Shown here: piece after piece, positions 8,739 to 18,825 of the stretch
Numbering within the stretch: the stretch's first letter is position 1
Layout of the letters: each line of letters opens with the position of its first letter
DNA from: an uncultured Acetobacteraceae bacterium
Lineage (GTDB): Bacteria > Pseudomonadota > Alphaproteobacteria > Acetobacterales > Acetobacteraceae
Assembly: GCA_903918315.1 (NCBI GenBank)
Contig: CAIXEA010000057.1
Location: 1-57,676, forward strand
DNA length: 57,676 nt
Direction: 5' to 3'
Program-made: the position numbers and the translations under genes
Notes under the pieces: generated by a model
The model's database searches: none
Seen by the model: the letters and a program-made list of their open reading frames with translations, nothing else
Told to the model about the DNA's origin: nothing

Positions 8739-9194
8739 ATGATTGCTCATGTACCCTCCATCCCGCCGGATGGCCGCCATCTTTATCCTCTGCGTATCTA
8801 CTATGAGGACACCGATGCCGGCGGGATCGTCTACCACGCGAATTATTTGCGCTTCGCCGAACGAGCCCGAACGGAAGCCCTGCGCGCGATGGGAATCCCG
8901 CATGCGGAGATGGTCGGTGAATTTGGCCGGATGTTCGTGGTGCGCCGCATCGAAGTCGATTATCAGCGTCCGGCGCGGCTGGACGATTCGCTGACCGTCG
9001 TCACCGAATCGGTGGAAGTTGGCGGCGCGTCAGTGGTACTCCGCCAGGAGGTTCGCGGTGATACGGGTGCTTGTGCCGTGCTGATCGTGGGGCTCGCCTG
9101 CGTCGCACCCGGGGGAAATAAGCCAGGACGGATACCGCTCCGTTGGCGCGCGGCGTTGACGGCCATGCGCGATGCCAGGCCAACAGGGATATAG
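8739..9194 (+). CDS. ybgC: Tol-Pal system-associated acyl-CoA thioesterase
   Basis: Hot-dog-fold thioesterase, 151 residues, with the active-site signature YYEDTDAGGIVYHANYLRFAE at residues 21-41, where the second Asp is the expected catalytic residue. The gene heads the Tol-Pal block, as it does in most proteobacteria, and probably acts on acyl-CoA or acyl-ACP linked to phospholipid metabolism at the inner membrane. It starts only 10 bases after ruvB and tolQ follows, so co-transcription is likely. Confidence 0.92.
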   Translation: MIAHVPSIPPDGRHLYPLRIYYEDTDAGGIVYHANYLRFAERARTEALRAMGIPHAEMVGEFGRMFVVRRIEVDYQRPARLDDSLTVVTESVEVGGASVVLRQEVRGDTGACAVLIVGLACVAPGGNKPGRIPLRWRAALTAMRDARPTGI

Positions 9195-9238
9195 AGAATA
9201 CACGCGCCGCCTCGCAAAGCGGCCTGTAGGGGGTAGCA

Positions 9239-9955
9239 GTGGATCGGGCAGTGGATGCGGTTAACCTGGCTTCAGCGGGCGGCGAGATTTCGCTCGTGGG
9301 CCTGTTTTTACAAGCCGATATCGTTGTGAAAGTCGTGATGCTTGGCCTGATCGGGGCCAGCATCTGGGTCTGGGCCGTGGTGTTCGAAAAATGGACCGGC
9401 CTGCGAAAAGTCAACGGGGCGGCCGATGGGTTTGAAGACCGGTTCTGGTCCGGCGGCAGTCTGGATGAACTCTACGACGACGAAGGCACGCAACCCAGCC
9501 ATCCCATGGCCGCCGTGTTCGGCGCCGCGATGAACGAATGGCGCCGCTCGCTGCGCGTCGCGGGGGCGGCGATCTCCCACACCAATGTGCGCGACCGGAT
9601 CGACCGCGCGATCACCGTCAGCATTCAGCGGGAGATGGATCGGCTGGAGCGGTGGATGGTCTTTCTGGCGTCCGTCGGCGCGACCGCCCCCTTCGTCGGT
9701 CTGTTCGGCACGGTCTGGGGCATCATGCGCAGCTTCTCGGCCATCGCGGCGATGCACAATACGAACCTGGCCGTTGTCGCCCCCGGCATCGCGGAGGCGT
9801 TGTTCGCCACCGCGATCGGTCTTGTCGCCGCCATCCCGGCGGTGCTCGCCTATAATAAGATCAGTACCGACCTGACCCGCTTCGCCACCCGGCTGGAAGC
9901 CTTTGGCAGTGAGTTCAGCGCGATCCTGTCGCGCCAGAGCGAAGAGCGGGCCTGA
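9239..9955 (+). CDS. tolQ: Tol-Pal proton channel subunit TolQ
   Basis: Inner-membrane protein of the MotA/TolQ/ExbB family, 238 residues, which forms the proton channel with TolR and energises TolA. Three membrane segments are visible: about residues 22-43 (VVKVVMLGLIGASIWVWAVVF), 139-160 and 172-194. The conserved motif ASVGATAPFVGLFGTVWGIM lies in the second. The start is GTG 9239 after GGGGGTAG; tolR follows three bases after the stop. Confidence 0.94.
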   Translation: MDRAVDAVNLASAGGEISLVGLFLQADIVVKVVMLGLIGASIWVWAVVFEKWTGLRKVNGAADGFEDRFWSGGSLDELYDDEGTQPSHPMAAVFGAAMNEWRRSLRVAGAAISHTNVRDRIDRAITVSIQREMDRLERWMVFLASVGATAPFVGLFGTVWGIMRSFSAIAAMHNTNLAVVAPGIAEALFATAIGLVAAIPAVLAYNKISTDLTRFATRLEAFGSEFSAILSRQSEERA

Positions 9956-9958
9956 TCC

Positions 9959-10456
<498 letters not shown>

Positions 10457-10464
10457 GAACGGTC

Positions 10465-11490
10465 ATGCTGCAAAAGGTGCTGCGCGGCGTAACCGGGCGC
10501 GGCTTTTCTCGTGAGCCGATGAATCCGGCGCTGCGGCGTGGCGGGCTCTTCTCCCTTGCGCTGCACGCAGCCGTTATCATCCTGATGCTGCTGCGCCTCG
10601 AGCTGTCGCGCAAACCCGATAAAGAACCGGAAGAACAGGCCGTGGCGGTGGTGTTCGAAGGAACCGCGCCATCGTCGATGAAGGCACCCACGACGGCCGC
10701 GGTGCCGGCGCCATCGCACGAAACCGCGCCGCCCGCCCCGCCGGTCACGACCCCACCCAAGCCACAGCCGACGGAGGCACCGCCGCCCCCGCCGCCCCCA
10801 CCCCCGCCACCCCCGACTTCGGCGCCCCCGACGCCACCCTCGGTTACGCCGCCGACGCAGACCCCGCCGCCGACGCCGGAGCCGGATCCCTTGCCGGTTC
10901 CACCCCCGCCGCCGGCCCCCCCGACACCACCGCAGCCGGCGCCGCCCAAGGCGGAACCGCCGCTACCGGTGCCGCCGCCGCCGGTGCCCCCGCCGCCCAG
11001 TCCGCCGAGCACCACGTCGCAGCCGAACATCACGAAGAACCCGGCACCGAACAGTGAGGCGTTGGAGAACACGCTGGAGAAGCTGCGTCAGCAGTCTCGC
11101 CAGACCCAACCGCCCAAGGCCCGCCCCAATCCGGCGGCCGGCGGGCAGCCGAATAGCGGCGGCAATCCGCTCGGCAATGATACCGCCGCCCTCTCGGCGG
11201 CGCAGCGCGGGGCAATCGGCGAACATGTGCGCGAATGCTGGACCAAGGATGCCGGTGCGTTGGATGGCGACAAGCAGCGTGTGCTGCTGACCGTCACCAC
11301 CGATGGCACCGGCGTCGCCCGCAAGGTTGAGGTCGCGGGCGACGATTTGGCGAGGATGAGCGATCCGCGGTTTCGCGCCTTCGCTGAGCGTGCGATACGC
11401 GCGGTGATGGATGTGCGCTGTGCGAACCTGCCATTGCCGGGTGACATGCTAGGTAAAACCAACGTGCTGACTTTCCGGTTTAGCCCGTGA
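10465..11490 (+). CDS. tolA: TolA-type envelope protein with proline-rich spacer
   Basis: Position between tolR and tolB identifies this as TolA. The 341-residue protein has one N-terminal membrane segment (about residues 27-43, GGLFSLALHAAVIILML), a long periplasmic linker, and a C-terminal TonB/TolA domain from about residue 250 (IGEHVRECWTKDAG) to the end. Classical TolA has an alanine- and lysine-rich helix as linker; here residues about 85-190 are dominated by proline with runs of up to ten prolines, more like TonB. It should link TolQR to Pal and TolB across the periplasm. Confidence 0.88.
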   Translation: MLQKVLRGVTGRGFSREPMNPALRRGGLFSLALHAAVIILMLLRLELSRKPDKEPEEQAVAVVFEGTAPSSMKAPTTAAVPAPSHETAPPAPPVTTPPKPQPTEAPPPPPPPPPPPPTSAPPTPPSVTPPTQTPPPTPEPDPLPVPPPPPAPPTPPQPAPPKAEPPLPVPPPPVPPPPSPPSTTSQPNITKNPAPNSEALENTLEKLRQQSRQTQPPKARPNPAAGGQPNSGGNPLGNDTAALSAAQRGAIGEHVRECWTKDAGALDGDKQRVLLTVTTDGTGVARKVEVAGDDLARMSDPRFRAFAERAIRAVMDVRCANLPLPGDMLGKTNVLTFRFSP

Positions 11491-11545
11491 TAGCTAAGCG
11501 CCCGCGCCCGTTCCGCAGCGACCATGTTATATGGAAGACAGAGGC

Positions 11546-12946
11546 ATGATTTACCTCCCGAGCCCCAGCGTCCGCCGCCGTGACCTGATGGTTGCCGCGG
11601 CCAGTTCTCTTGTCCTGGCCGCGACACCGCAAGCCGTCCGTGCTCAGGCCCTTCCGGCCCCGGGCGGTGGGGGTGGCCAAAGCGCGGTGATCGACGTCTC
11701 CCGCGCGCGGGTCGAGCCCATACCGATCGCGATACCGGACCTGACCGGTGGCGACGGGCCGTCCGGGCAACTGGGGCGTGACATCGCGGGTGTGATTGCA
11801 GCCGACCTGGCGCGGTCGGGCCTGTTCAGGACCATTGACCCCGCGGCGTTCATCCAGTCCGGCCCGACCCGCGGGGGTGTGCCGAATTTCCAGAACTGGC
11901 GCCCGACCGGCGCGCAGGCCCTGGTGACCGGCAAGGCGGAGGTCCTGGGCGGCGGCAATATCCGCATTGAATTCCGCCTGTGGGACATCCTGCCCGGCGC
12001 GCAGATTCAGGGGACCGCCTACACCACGACGCAGAGCAACTGGCGCCGCATCGCGCATATCATGGCGGATGTGATCTATGAGCGTCTGCTGGGCGAAAAG
12101 GGCTATTTCGACACCCGCGTCGTTTATATCGGTGCCACCGGGCCGCGCGACCGCCGCACCAAGCGGCTGGCGATCATGGATCAGGACAGCGAGAACAACC
12201 GCTTTCTGACCGACGGGTCCTGGCTGGTGCTGACGCCGCGGTTCCATCCGACGCGCGACCAGATCGCGTTCATGAGCTATGCCAATAACCGGCCTCGGGT
12301 CTATCTGTTCGACCTGACCAGCGGGCGCCAAACCGTGCTCGGGGATTTCAACGGTATGACGTTCGCACCACGGTTTGCCCCCGATGGCGGCACCGTGGTG
12401 ATGGCGGTGGCCAATGGCGGCGGGTCCGATATCGTCGCCACCGATCTGGGCGGCCATGGGGCGCGTAAGCTCACGGATTCCGGGGCCATTGACGTCAGCC
12501 CCTGCTTCAGCCCGGACGGCACACAGATCGCGTTCGCATCGGATCGGGGCGGTGACCAACAGATTTATGTCATGGGGTCCGGCGGCGGGGGCGCGAAGCG
12601 GATCAGTTTCGGGTCCGGCCGTTATGCGACGCCGGTTTGGTCTCCCCGAGGGGATTTGATCGCGTTCACCCGTTATGGTGGCGATGAAAGTGATTTCTCC
12701 ATCGGTGTCATGCATCCCGATGGCTCGGGGGAGCGTATTTTGTCCTCTGGCTGGCTGGTCGAAGGGCCGACATTCGCACCCAATGGGCGGGTTCTGATGT
12801 TTTGGCGGGAGACGCGTGGACGGGATGCGCGCGGCACCGGTTTCTCGTCCCGTCTGGTTTCAGTGGACATCACCGGCTTCAATGAGCGGGTGGCGGCGAC
12901 GCCGACAGATGCTTCGGATCCGGCCTGGTCGCCATTGCCGACCTGA
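11546..12946 (+). CDS. tolB: Tol-Pal periplasmic beta-propeller TolB
   Basis: Periplasmic partner of Pal and TolA, 466 residues. The N-terminus has [19 protein letters not shown] and an AQA cleavage site; the RRRDLM pattern resembles a twin-arginine signal. A TolB N-terminal domain is followed by repeated propeller blades of the type [21 protein letters not shown] prefer ATG 11546, which follows AGAGG, over the in-frame ATG at 11531, which has no ribosome-binding site. Confidence 0.93.
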   Translation: MIYLPSPSVRRRDLMVAAASSLVLAATPQAVRAQALPAPGGGGGQSAVIDVSRARVEPIPIAIPDLTGGDGPSGQLGRDIAGVIAADLARSGLFRTIDPAAFIQSGPTRGGVPNFQNWRPTGAQALVTGKAEVLGGGNIRIEFRLWDILPGAQIQGTAYTTTQSNWRRIAHIMADVIYERLLGEKGYFDTRVVYIGATGPRDRRTKRLAIMDQDSENNRFLTDGSWLVLTPRFHPTRDQIAFMSYANNRPRVYLFDLTSGRQTVLGDFNGMTFAPRFAPDGGTVVMAVANGGGSDIVATDLGGHGARKLTDSGAIDVSPCFSPDGTQIAFASDRGGDQQIYVMGSGGGGAKRISFGSGRYATPVWSPRGDLIAFTRYGGDESDFSIGVMHPDGSGERILSSGWLVEGPTFAPNGRVLMFWRETRGRDARGTGFSSRLVSVDITGFNERVAATPTDASDPAWSPLPT

Positions 12947-13005
12947 GTCTAATGTTATTGGTACCGGGCATGGAAGCCATGTGACAAATAGAATGCCGCA
13001 AGAGC

Positions 13006-13035
13006 TTGACCAAAAAGGCCAAAACACGCTAAGCG
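13006..13035 (+). promoter_or_regulatory. Possible pal promoter
   Basis: TTGACC at 13006-13011 and TAAGCG at 13030-13035 are separated by 18 bases. They lie in the 174-base gap before pal and could give pal extra expression beyond the tol transcript. Confidence 0.35.
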
Positions 13036-13120
13036 CGGTTTTGGAACAAGGCAGGCCTTCGCGGCGCTGCCCCAATTCGACTACCCATTCACTGGCACCC
13101 CCATCCAGGGACGAAAAAAT

Positions 13121-13582
13121 ATGAACATCAAGATCCTCGGCGCCTTCGCCGCCGTCGCCCTGCTGGCGGCGTGCGCTGACCAGAAGTCCGACGCCGCTGG
13201 CGCCGGCACGTCGCACAGCATCGTTCCGGGCAGCCAGGAAGACCTGGTCGCCAACGTGGGCGATCGCGTTTTCTACGATTTCAACAAGTCCGCGCTGCGC
13301 GCTGACGGCAAGGCAACCCTGGACAAGCAGGCTGCCTGGCTGAAGCAGTATGCCAGCAACAACGTTCAGATCGCCGGCAACTGCGATGAACGCGGCACGA
13401 CCGAGTACAACCTGGCCCTCGGCCAGCGTCGTGCGAACGCCGCCTCTTCCTACCTGAAGGCCAAGGGCGTTGCCGCGGCGCGCATGACCACCATCAGCTA
13501 CGGCAAGGATCGTCCGACCGCCATGGGTTCGAACGAGCAGGCTTGGGCTCAGAACCGCAACGCGACCACCTCGGTTCGTTGA
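13121..13582 (+). CDS. pal: Peptidoglycan-associated lipoprotein Pal
   Basis: Outer-membrane lipoprotein of 153 residues that binds peptidoglycan and TolB. The signal peptide ends in the lipobox LLAAC with C18 as the lipidated residue. The C-terminal OmpA-like domain contains NVQIAGNCDERGTTEYNLAL and the conserved GQRRANAA helix. A terminator lies about 80 bases downstream, suggesting the tol-pal transcript can end here. Confidence 0.95.
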   Translation: MNIKILGAFAAVALLAACADQKSDAAGAGTSHSIVPGSQEDLVANVGDRVFYDFNKSALRADGKATLDKQAAWLKQYASNNVQIAGNCDERGTTEYNLALGQRRANAASSYLKAKGVAAARMTTISYGKDRPTAMGSNEQAWAQNRNATTSVR

Positions 13583-13663
13583 TCCCACGCTCCGCTGGCG
13601 TGATGGGCAGGGCGCAGGCCTCCCGTAACGCGCCGACGGGCTGGTTTTGAGGATGCGAATGGG

Positions 13664-13695
13664 ACCGGCGGCCTTTGGGTCGCCGGTTCTTTTTT
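13664..13695 (+). terminator. Rho-independent terminator after pal
   Basis: ACCGGCG (13664-13670), a ten-base loop and CGCCGGT (13681-13687) form a 7-bp GC-rich stem followed at once by TCTTTTTT. It ends just before cpoB. Confidence 0.8.
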
Positions 13696-13730
13696 ACGTG
13701 GTTCCTTTTCGTTTGTTCTGGAGCGGCCGA

Positions 13731-14588
13731 ATGCGGTTGTCATCAATCCCAGCCCTGTCTCTCGCGGTCACGTTGGCCCTGGCCGGCGCGATCTGGCCCG
13801 GTCCGGCCAGTGCCCAGATGGAATCGCGCGAAGGCATCGCGCTACAGAACCAAATCTATCAACTACGGCAAGAACTGATGGGATTGCGGGACCAGGTCGC
13901 GCATGGCGGGATGCCGGCGCCGCGCGGCGGTGCCGCCCCTGCCTCGCAGGCCAATGATCTGCTCGCACAGCTTCTGACGCGCGTGGATGCGCTGGAGGAT
14001 CAGGTCCGCCAACTGCGGGGCCGGATCGATGAGGTGCAGTATCAAACGCAGCGCCAGACCGCTGATCTGACCAAGCGGGTCGAGGATCTGGCGTTTCAGA
14101 TGACCACGCCAGGCGGCGCCCAGGCTGCGCCTGGCGTGCCGACAGCGCCCGAGGCGGTACCGCCGGCGACCCCGTTAGTCCCGCCCCCCGCCGGGCCGCG
14201 CGTGCGCACGCCGGAAATGGCGATGCAAGAAGGCAACGCGGCTTTGGCCCGCCGTGATTACTCGGCTGCCGAGCAAGCGGCGCGGGAGGTGCTCGCTGTC
14301 AAAGGCTCCCCGCGGGCTTACGACGGACAGTTTCTGCTGGCGCAGGCCCTGTTCGGGCAACGGCAATATTCCAACGCCGCGATCGCCTTCGACGATGCTT
14401 ATAACCGCTCGCGGAAAGGCGCCCGGGCTCAGGACGCACTCCTTGGTCTGGCCAATTCGCTCTCGGCCATCAATGAGAAAAAGGCCGCCTGCGGTACACT
14501 CGATAAGCTCCGCGCCGACTTTCCCCAGGTGCGGCCCGATTTACGTGAGGGCATAGCGGCGGCCGCCCAACGAGCCGCCTGCCATTGA
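13731..14588 (+). CDS. cpoB: Cell division coordinator CpoB
   Basis: Periplasmic TPR protein (YbgF/CpoB) that works with the Tol system to coordinate envelope constriction with peptidoglycan synthesis. The 285-residue precursor has a signal peptide ending in ASA-Q, a coiled-coil region with LRQELMGLRDQ and LEDQVRQLRGRIDEVQ, a proline-rich linker, and C-terminal TPR repeats (AMQEGNAALARRDYSAAEQA onward). Start ATG 13731 follows GGAG; an in-frame ATG at 13647 would overlap the terminator. Confidence 0.9.
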   Translation: MRLSSIPALSLAVTLALAGAIWPGPASAQMESREGIALQNQIYQLRQELMGLRDQVAHGGMPAPRGGAAPASQANDLLAQLLTRVDALEDQVRQLRGRIDEVQYQTQRQTADLTKRVEDLAFQMTTPGGAQAAPGVPTAPEAVPPATPLVPPPAGPRVRTPEMAMQEGNAALARRDYSAAEQAAREVLAVKGSPRAYDGQFLLAQALFGQRQYSNAAIAFDDAYNRSRKGARAQDALLGLANSLSAINEKKAACGTLDKLRADFPQVRPDLREGIAAAAQRAACH

Positions 14589-14601
14589 TCGCGGGGCAGC
14601 G

Positions 14602-15846
14602 GTGCACGCGCCGCTGACCGGGACATTCGCCGGCGCGATGGCTGCGCTGGGGCCGTTCGAGGCGCGCCCCGCCCTGGCGGCCGCGGTATCGGGCGGTGCC
14701 GATAGTATGGCCTTGGCGCTGTTGGCCCGGGACTGGGTTCAGGCGCGCGACGGCTCATTGCTGGCTTTGGTGGTCGATCACGGCTTGCGCGCGGAGTCCG
14801 CGACCGAAGCCCATCTTGTGGTCAACCGCCTGTCGGCATTGGGCATCAGCGCGCGCGTGCTCCCGCTGGCCGGTTTGCGGCACGGCCCGGCGTTGGCGGC
14901 GCGGGCAAGGGCCGCCCGCTATGCCAGCCTGACGGCCGCCTGTGCGGATGCGGGCATTCTGCACCTGCTGCTGGGGCATCACGCTACGGATCAGGCGGAA
15001 ACCTTGATGATCCGGGTATTGAGCGGAAGCGGCGCGCGGGGTCTGGCGGGCATGGCGGCGGTCCAGGAAACGCGCCGTTTGCGCTTGCTGCGGCCGATGC
15101 TCGGGATCGACGCGCCCAGCCTGCGCGCCTTCTTGCGGGCCGCGTCGGTGTCGTGGGTCGAGGATCCCTCAAACCGGGACACAAAGGCGCTGCGTCCACG
15201 TTTGCGCCATCAGCGGCCGTCCGATCCAGGCGGGGCATGGGCTTTGTCGCAAGCGGCCTCCGCGGCGGGCCATCGGCGCGGGTGCGGCGATGCGGCGGCG
15301 GCGGCGGTCCTGGCCGAACGGGTGGAGATGAGACCGGAAGGTTTCGCGATCCTGTCCCCGGGCGCCATCGCGCCGGAGGTCCTGGCGGAATTGTTGCGCG
15401 TCGTCGCGGGCGCGGCCTTCGCACCGGGGCTGGAGCGCGTGGCCGGGTTGGCCGCCGACCTTCGGCCCATGACCTTGTGGGGGGCCCGGTTGTTGCCGGC
15501 CGGCCGATTGGGTGACGGATGGTTGGTGGTGCGGGAGGCCGCGGGCCTCGCGCCGCCCATGGCCGCGTTGGAGAGCGGCCTCTGGGATGGCCGGTTTCGT
15601 CCGTGCTTCATGGGCGCGCCCCCGGAAGGCCTGATGGTCGGGGCTCTTGGGGCCGACGCGGCCCGGTTTCGGCGGCGGGCGGGGCTGCCGTCTGTGGTCC
15701 TTGCGACGCTGCCCGCGCTGCGATGTGGCAATATCCTGGTAGCGGTGCCGCATCTGCGGTATTCTGCTCACTCGACGCTCACCGAGGCCCGGATGCTGTT
15801 TGACCCACCCCGGCCGATGGCGAGTGCGCCTTTTTTTCCTTTATGA
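14602..15846 (+). CDS. tilS: tRNA(Ile)-lysidine synthase
   Basis: Attaches lysine to C34 of the CAU tRNA-Ile so that it reads AUA. The PP-loop ATP site SGGADS is at residues 30-35 and the LLGHHATDQAET motif near 124. The WVEDPSN segment is followed by ALRPRLRH, a fair match to the family. The start is GTG 14602, 13 bases after cpoB. At 414 residues the C-terminal part is weakly conserved, ending in GNILVAVPHLRYS and an unusual FFPL tail read from a T-rich stretch. Confidence 0.88.
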   Translation: MHAPLTGTFAGAMAALGPFEARPALAAAVSGGADSMALALLARDWVQARDGSLLALVVDHGLRAESATEAHLVVNRLSALGISARVLPLAGLRHGPALAARARAARYASLTAACADAGILHLLLGHHATDQAETLMIRVLSGSGARGLAGMAAVQETRRLRLLRPMLGIDAPSLRAFLRAASVSWVEDPSNRDTKALRPRLRHQRPSDPGGAWALSQAASAAGHRRGCGDAAAAAVLAERVEMRPEGFAILSPGAIAPEVLAELLRVVAGAAFAPGLERVAGLAADLRPMTLWGARLLPAGRLGDGWLVVREAAGLAPPMAALESGLWDGRFRPCFMGAPPEGLMVGALGADAARFRRRAGLPSVVLATLPALRCGNILVAVPHLRYSAHSTLTEARMLFDPPRPMASAPFFPL

Positions 15847-15990
15847 CACCGGTTTCATCCGGACTCAGGGCCGGAAGGGGATGCGGGCGATGAATGGACA
15901 CCCTATGTTGGTCACGTGGGCATCGGATGGTTGGTTTCCACCGCGGGTCCGGGTTGGCGATGTGTCGCCTTACAAAGTGAGCGAAGTCAG

Positions 15991-17916
15991 ATGAGCAATT
16001 TCGGCCGTAACCTGGCGCTTTGGGTGATCATCGCCCTTCTGCTGGTGGTGCTGTTCAACCTGTTCCAGCCCAGCGTCTCGCATACGAGTGCGATGCAGGT
16101 CGCCTATTCGGACTTCATCTCCGACGTGAATGGCGGGCGGGTGCGCGATGTCGTGATCCAGGGCCGGACCGTAACCGGGCAGCTGAATGATGGCCGCGCC
16201 TTCCAGACCTACACGCCGGAAGATCCCTCACTGGTCAAAGCGCTGACCGATAAGAACATCCGTGTCATTGCCAAGCCGGAAGGCAGCGACGTCAACCCGC
16301 TGCTGCACTATCTGCTGTCCTGGCTGCCCATGTTGCTGCTGATCGGGGTGTGGGTGTTCTTCATGCGGCAAATGCAGGGCGGCGGCGGCCGCGCCATGGG
16401 ATTTGGTAAGTCCCGCGCCCGCCTGCTGACGGAAAAGCAAGGCCGCGTGACCTTCGACGACGTCGCTGGCATCGATGAAGCCAAGGGTGAGCTGCAGGAA
16501 ATCGTGGAATTCCTCAAGGATCCCGGCAAATTCCAGCGCCTCGGCGGTAAGATTCCCAAGGGCGTGCTGCTCGTTGGACCGCCCGGAACCGGTAAGACCC
16601 TGCTCGCCCGCGCCATCGCCGGGGAGGCAAATGTCCCGTTCTTCACCATCTCGGGCTCCGATTTCGTGGAAATGTTCGTCGGTGTCGGCGCGTCCCGCGT
16701 GCGCGATATGTTCGAACAAGGCAAGAAGAACGCGCCCTGTATCATCTTCATCGATGAAATCGACGCCGTCGGCCGTCATCGCGGCGCTGGCCTGGGCGGT
16801 GGCAATGACGAGCGGGAGCAGACGCTGAACCAAATGCTCGTCGAAATGGACGGGTTTGAGTCCAACGAAGGCGTGATCCTGATCGCGGCTACGAACCGCC
16901 CCGACGTCCTCGATCCCGCGCTGCTGCGTCCCGGCCGCTTCGATCGCCAGGTCGTCGTGCCCAACCCCGATGTCAACGGGCGGGAGAAGATTTTGCGCGT
17001 GCACATGAAGAAGGTGCCGCTGGCCTCCGACGTCGATCCCAAGACCATCGCGCGCGGCACCCCGGGCTTTTCCGGCGCTGATCTGGCGAATCTGGTGAAC
17101 GAAGCGGCGTTGCTGGCGGCGCGGATGGGCAAGCGCGTGGTGGCGATGCTCGAATTCGAGTCCGCCAAGGACAAGGTCATGATGGGCACCGAACGGCGCT
17201 CGCTGGTCATGTCCGAAGCCGAGAAGCGTATGACCGCCTATCACGAGGCCGGGCACGCGCTCTGCGCGATGTATGAACCGGAATGCGACCCGGTCCACAA
17301 GGCCACCATCATCCCGCGCGGCCGCGCGCTCGGCCTGGTCATGAGCCTGCCGGAAGGCGACCGCTATTCGAAGTCCAAGTCCAAGCTGCTGTCGGAGCTG
17401 ACCATGGCGATGGGCGGCCGCGCGGCGGAAGAAATCATCTTTGGCGCCGATAAGGTGTCCAACGGTGCCTCGGGCGATATCAAGATGGCCACCGATCAGG
17501 CGCGCCGCATGATCACCGAATGGGGCATGAGTGAGAAACTCGGCATGATCGCTTATGGCGATAACAGCCAGGAGGTGTTCCTCGGCCACTCCGTCACCCA
17601 GAATAAAAACGTGTCGGAAGCGACGGCCCGCGAAATCGATGGCGAGATCAAGTCGATCATTGACCGCGCCTATGCCAAGGCCCGCCGCATCCTGAGCGAG
17701 AACGTGGAGGAACTGCATCGTCTGGCGCGTGGACTGCTGGAGCACGAAACGCTGAGCGGCGACGAAATCCGCACCGTGCTACGTGGGGAGGCCGTCGTTC
17801 GCAAGATCGTGGACGAACCCGCCCCGGAAAACCGCCGCGCCTCCGTCCCAACAGCCGGTCGGCCGGCTGCGCCGCCCCCATCGGGCGGTGCCGCCCCGGC
17901 CCCGCAGCCGGGCTAA
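15991..17916 (+). CDS. ftsH: ATP-dependent zinc metalloprotease FtsH
   Basis: Membrane-anchored AAA+ protease that degrades misfolded membrane proteins and regulators. The 641-residue protein has membrane segments at about residues 7-25 and 108-127 around a periplasmic domain, Walker A GPPGTGKT at 196-203, the second-region-of-homology [18 protein letters not shown], and the zinc site HEAGH at 418-422. The C-terminal tail is Pro/Ala-rich. Start ATG 15991 gives the classical short N-terminus. The tilS-ftsH-folP-glmM order is common in proteobacteria. Confidence 0.97.
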   Translation: MSNFGRNLALWVIIALLLVVLFNLFQPSVSHTSAMQVAYSDFISDVNGGRVRDVVIQGRTVTGQLNDGRAFQTYTPEDPSLVKALTDKNIRVIAKPEGSDVNPLLHYLLSWLPMLLLIGVWVFFMRQMQGGGGRAMGFGKSRARLLTEKQGRVTFDDVAGIDEAKGELQEIVEFLKDPGKFQRLGGKIPKGVLLVGPPGTGKTLLARAIAGEANVPFFTISGSDFVEMFVGVGASRVRDMFEQGKKNAPCIIFIDEIDAVGRHRGAGLGGGNDEREQTLNQMLVEMDGFESNEGVILIAATNRPDVLDPALLRPGRFDRQVVVPNPDVNGREKILRVHMKKVPLASDVDPKTIARGTPGFSGADLANLVNEAALLAARMGKRVVAMLEFESAKDKVMMGTERRSLVMSEAEKRMTAYHEAGHALCAMYEPECDPVHKATIIPRGRALGLVMSLPEGDRYSKSKSKLLSELTMAMGGRAAEEIIFGADKVSNGASGDIKMATDQARRMITEWGMSEKLGMIAYGDNSQEVFLGHSVTQNKNVSEATAREIDGEIKSIIDRAYAKARRILSENVEELHRLARGLLEHETLSGDEIRTVLRGEAVVRKIVDEPAPENRRASVPTAGRPAAPPPSGGAAPAPQPG

Positions 17917-17919
17917 CGA

Positions 17920-18825
17920 TTGACGCGGGCTGAAACATGGGCCGGGCTCACGCTCGGCCCGCCGCTCGTGATGGGTATCCTGAACGTCACGCCTGACAGT
18001 TTCAGTGACGGCGGCACCCATGCCACGACAGACGCCGCCGTCGCCGCCGGATTGGCCATGACCGCCGACGGGGCAGCGATCATTGACGTCGGGGGGGAGA
18101 GTACGCGCCCCGGTTCCCCCCTTGTCCCCGCCGATCAGGAACAAATTCGCGTGATCCCCGTTATTCGTGCCTTGGCCGAGCGGGGTGTGGTGGTGTCCGT
18201 CGATACACGGAACGCGAGCACAATGGATGCCGCACTCAATGCCGGCGCGCGGATCGTCAACGATGTCAGTGCCCTTTCCTTCGATCCGGCCGCCGCTCGC
18301 CTGGTTGGCGCGCGCGGGTGTCCCGTCGTTTTAATGCATATGCGGGGCACGCCGGCGACCATGCGCTCGCTGGCTGTTTATGACGATGTGGCCACGGAAA
18401 TGGTTTCCGAATTATCCGAACGCGCGGCCGCGGCGATGGCCGCGGGGATTGCGCGGGATGCGATCATGCTTGATCCCGGCATCGGTTTTGCAAAAGCGCA
18501 GACCCAGTCGCTGGCCGCGCTGCGGGCGCTGCCGCGCCTGATCGCACTGGGCTTTCCGATGCTGGTGGGTGTGTCCCGCAAATCGTTCATCGGGGCTATC
18601 ACGGGTGAACCCGAACCCGCCCGGCGGCTTCCTGGGTCAATCGCGGCGGGCCTGTTCGCGCTGATGCAAGGCGCCGCGATCCTGCGGGTCCATGATGTGC
18701 GTGAGACAGTGCAGGCGATACGGATGTGGCAGGCGCTCCAGACGGATGGCCTTCATGCGGCGCTTCCATCAGAGCCGGACGACGGGGTAAACCCGAGTCA
18801 CTTGCGTATCACGGGATTCGGATGA
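17920..18825 (+). CDS. folP: Dihydropteroate synthase
   Basis: Joins p-aminobenzoate to dihydropterin pyrophosphate in folate synthesis; the target of sulfonamides. The 301-residue protein shows the signature [15 protein letters not shown] at about residues 18-32, [10 protein letters not shown], and the C-terminal GVSRKSFIG. It begins at TTG 17920, three bases after the ftsH stop, with no ATG or GTG in a better place. Its stop overlaps the glmM start in an ATGA, so the two are translationally coupled. Confidence 0.94.
   Translation: MTRAETWAGLTLGPPLVMGILNVTPDSFSDGGTHATTDAAVAAGLAMTADGAAIIDVGGESTRPGSPLVPADQEQIRVIPVIRALAERGVVVSVDTRNASTMDAALNAGARIVNDVSALSFDPAAARLVGARGCPVVLMHMRGTPATMRSLAVYDDVATEMVSELSERAAAAMAAGIARDAIMLDPGIGFAKAQTQSLAALRALPRLIALGFPMLVGVSRKSFIGAITGEPEPARRLPGSIAAGLFALMQGAAILRVHDVRETVQAIRMWQALQTDGLHAALPSEPDDGVNPSHLRITGFG

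Noticed and set aside
10780-10990. CCG-rich repeats as a structural DNA element
   Set aside because: Explained by in-frame proline codons of the TolA linker.
16228-17745. Minus-strand frame of about 505 codons opposite ftsH
   Set aside because: Composition (His- and Gln-rich) is what the complement of ftsH codons gives; ftsH motifs are all intact.
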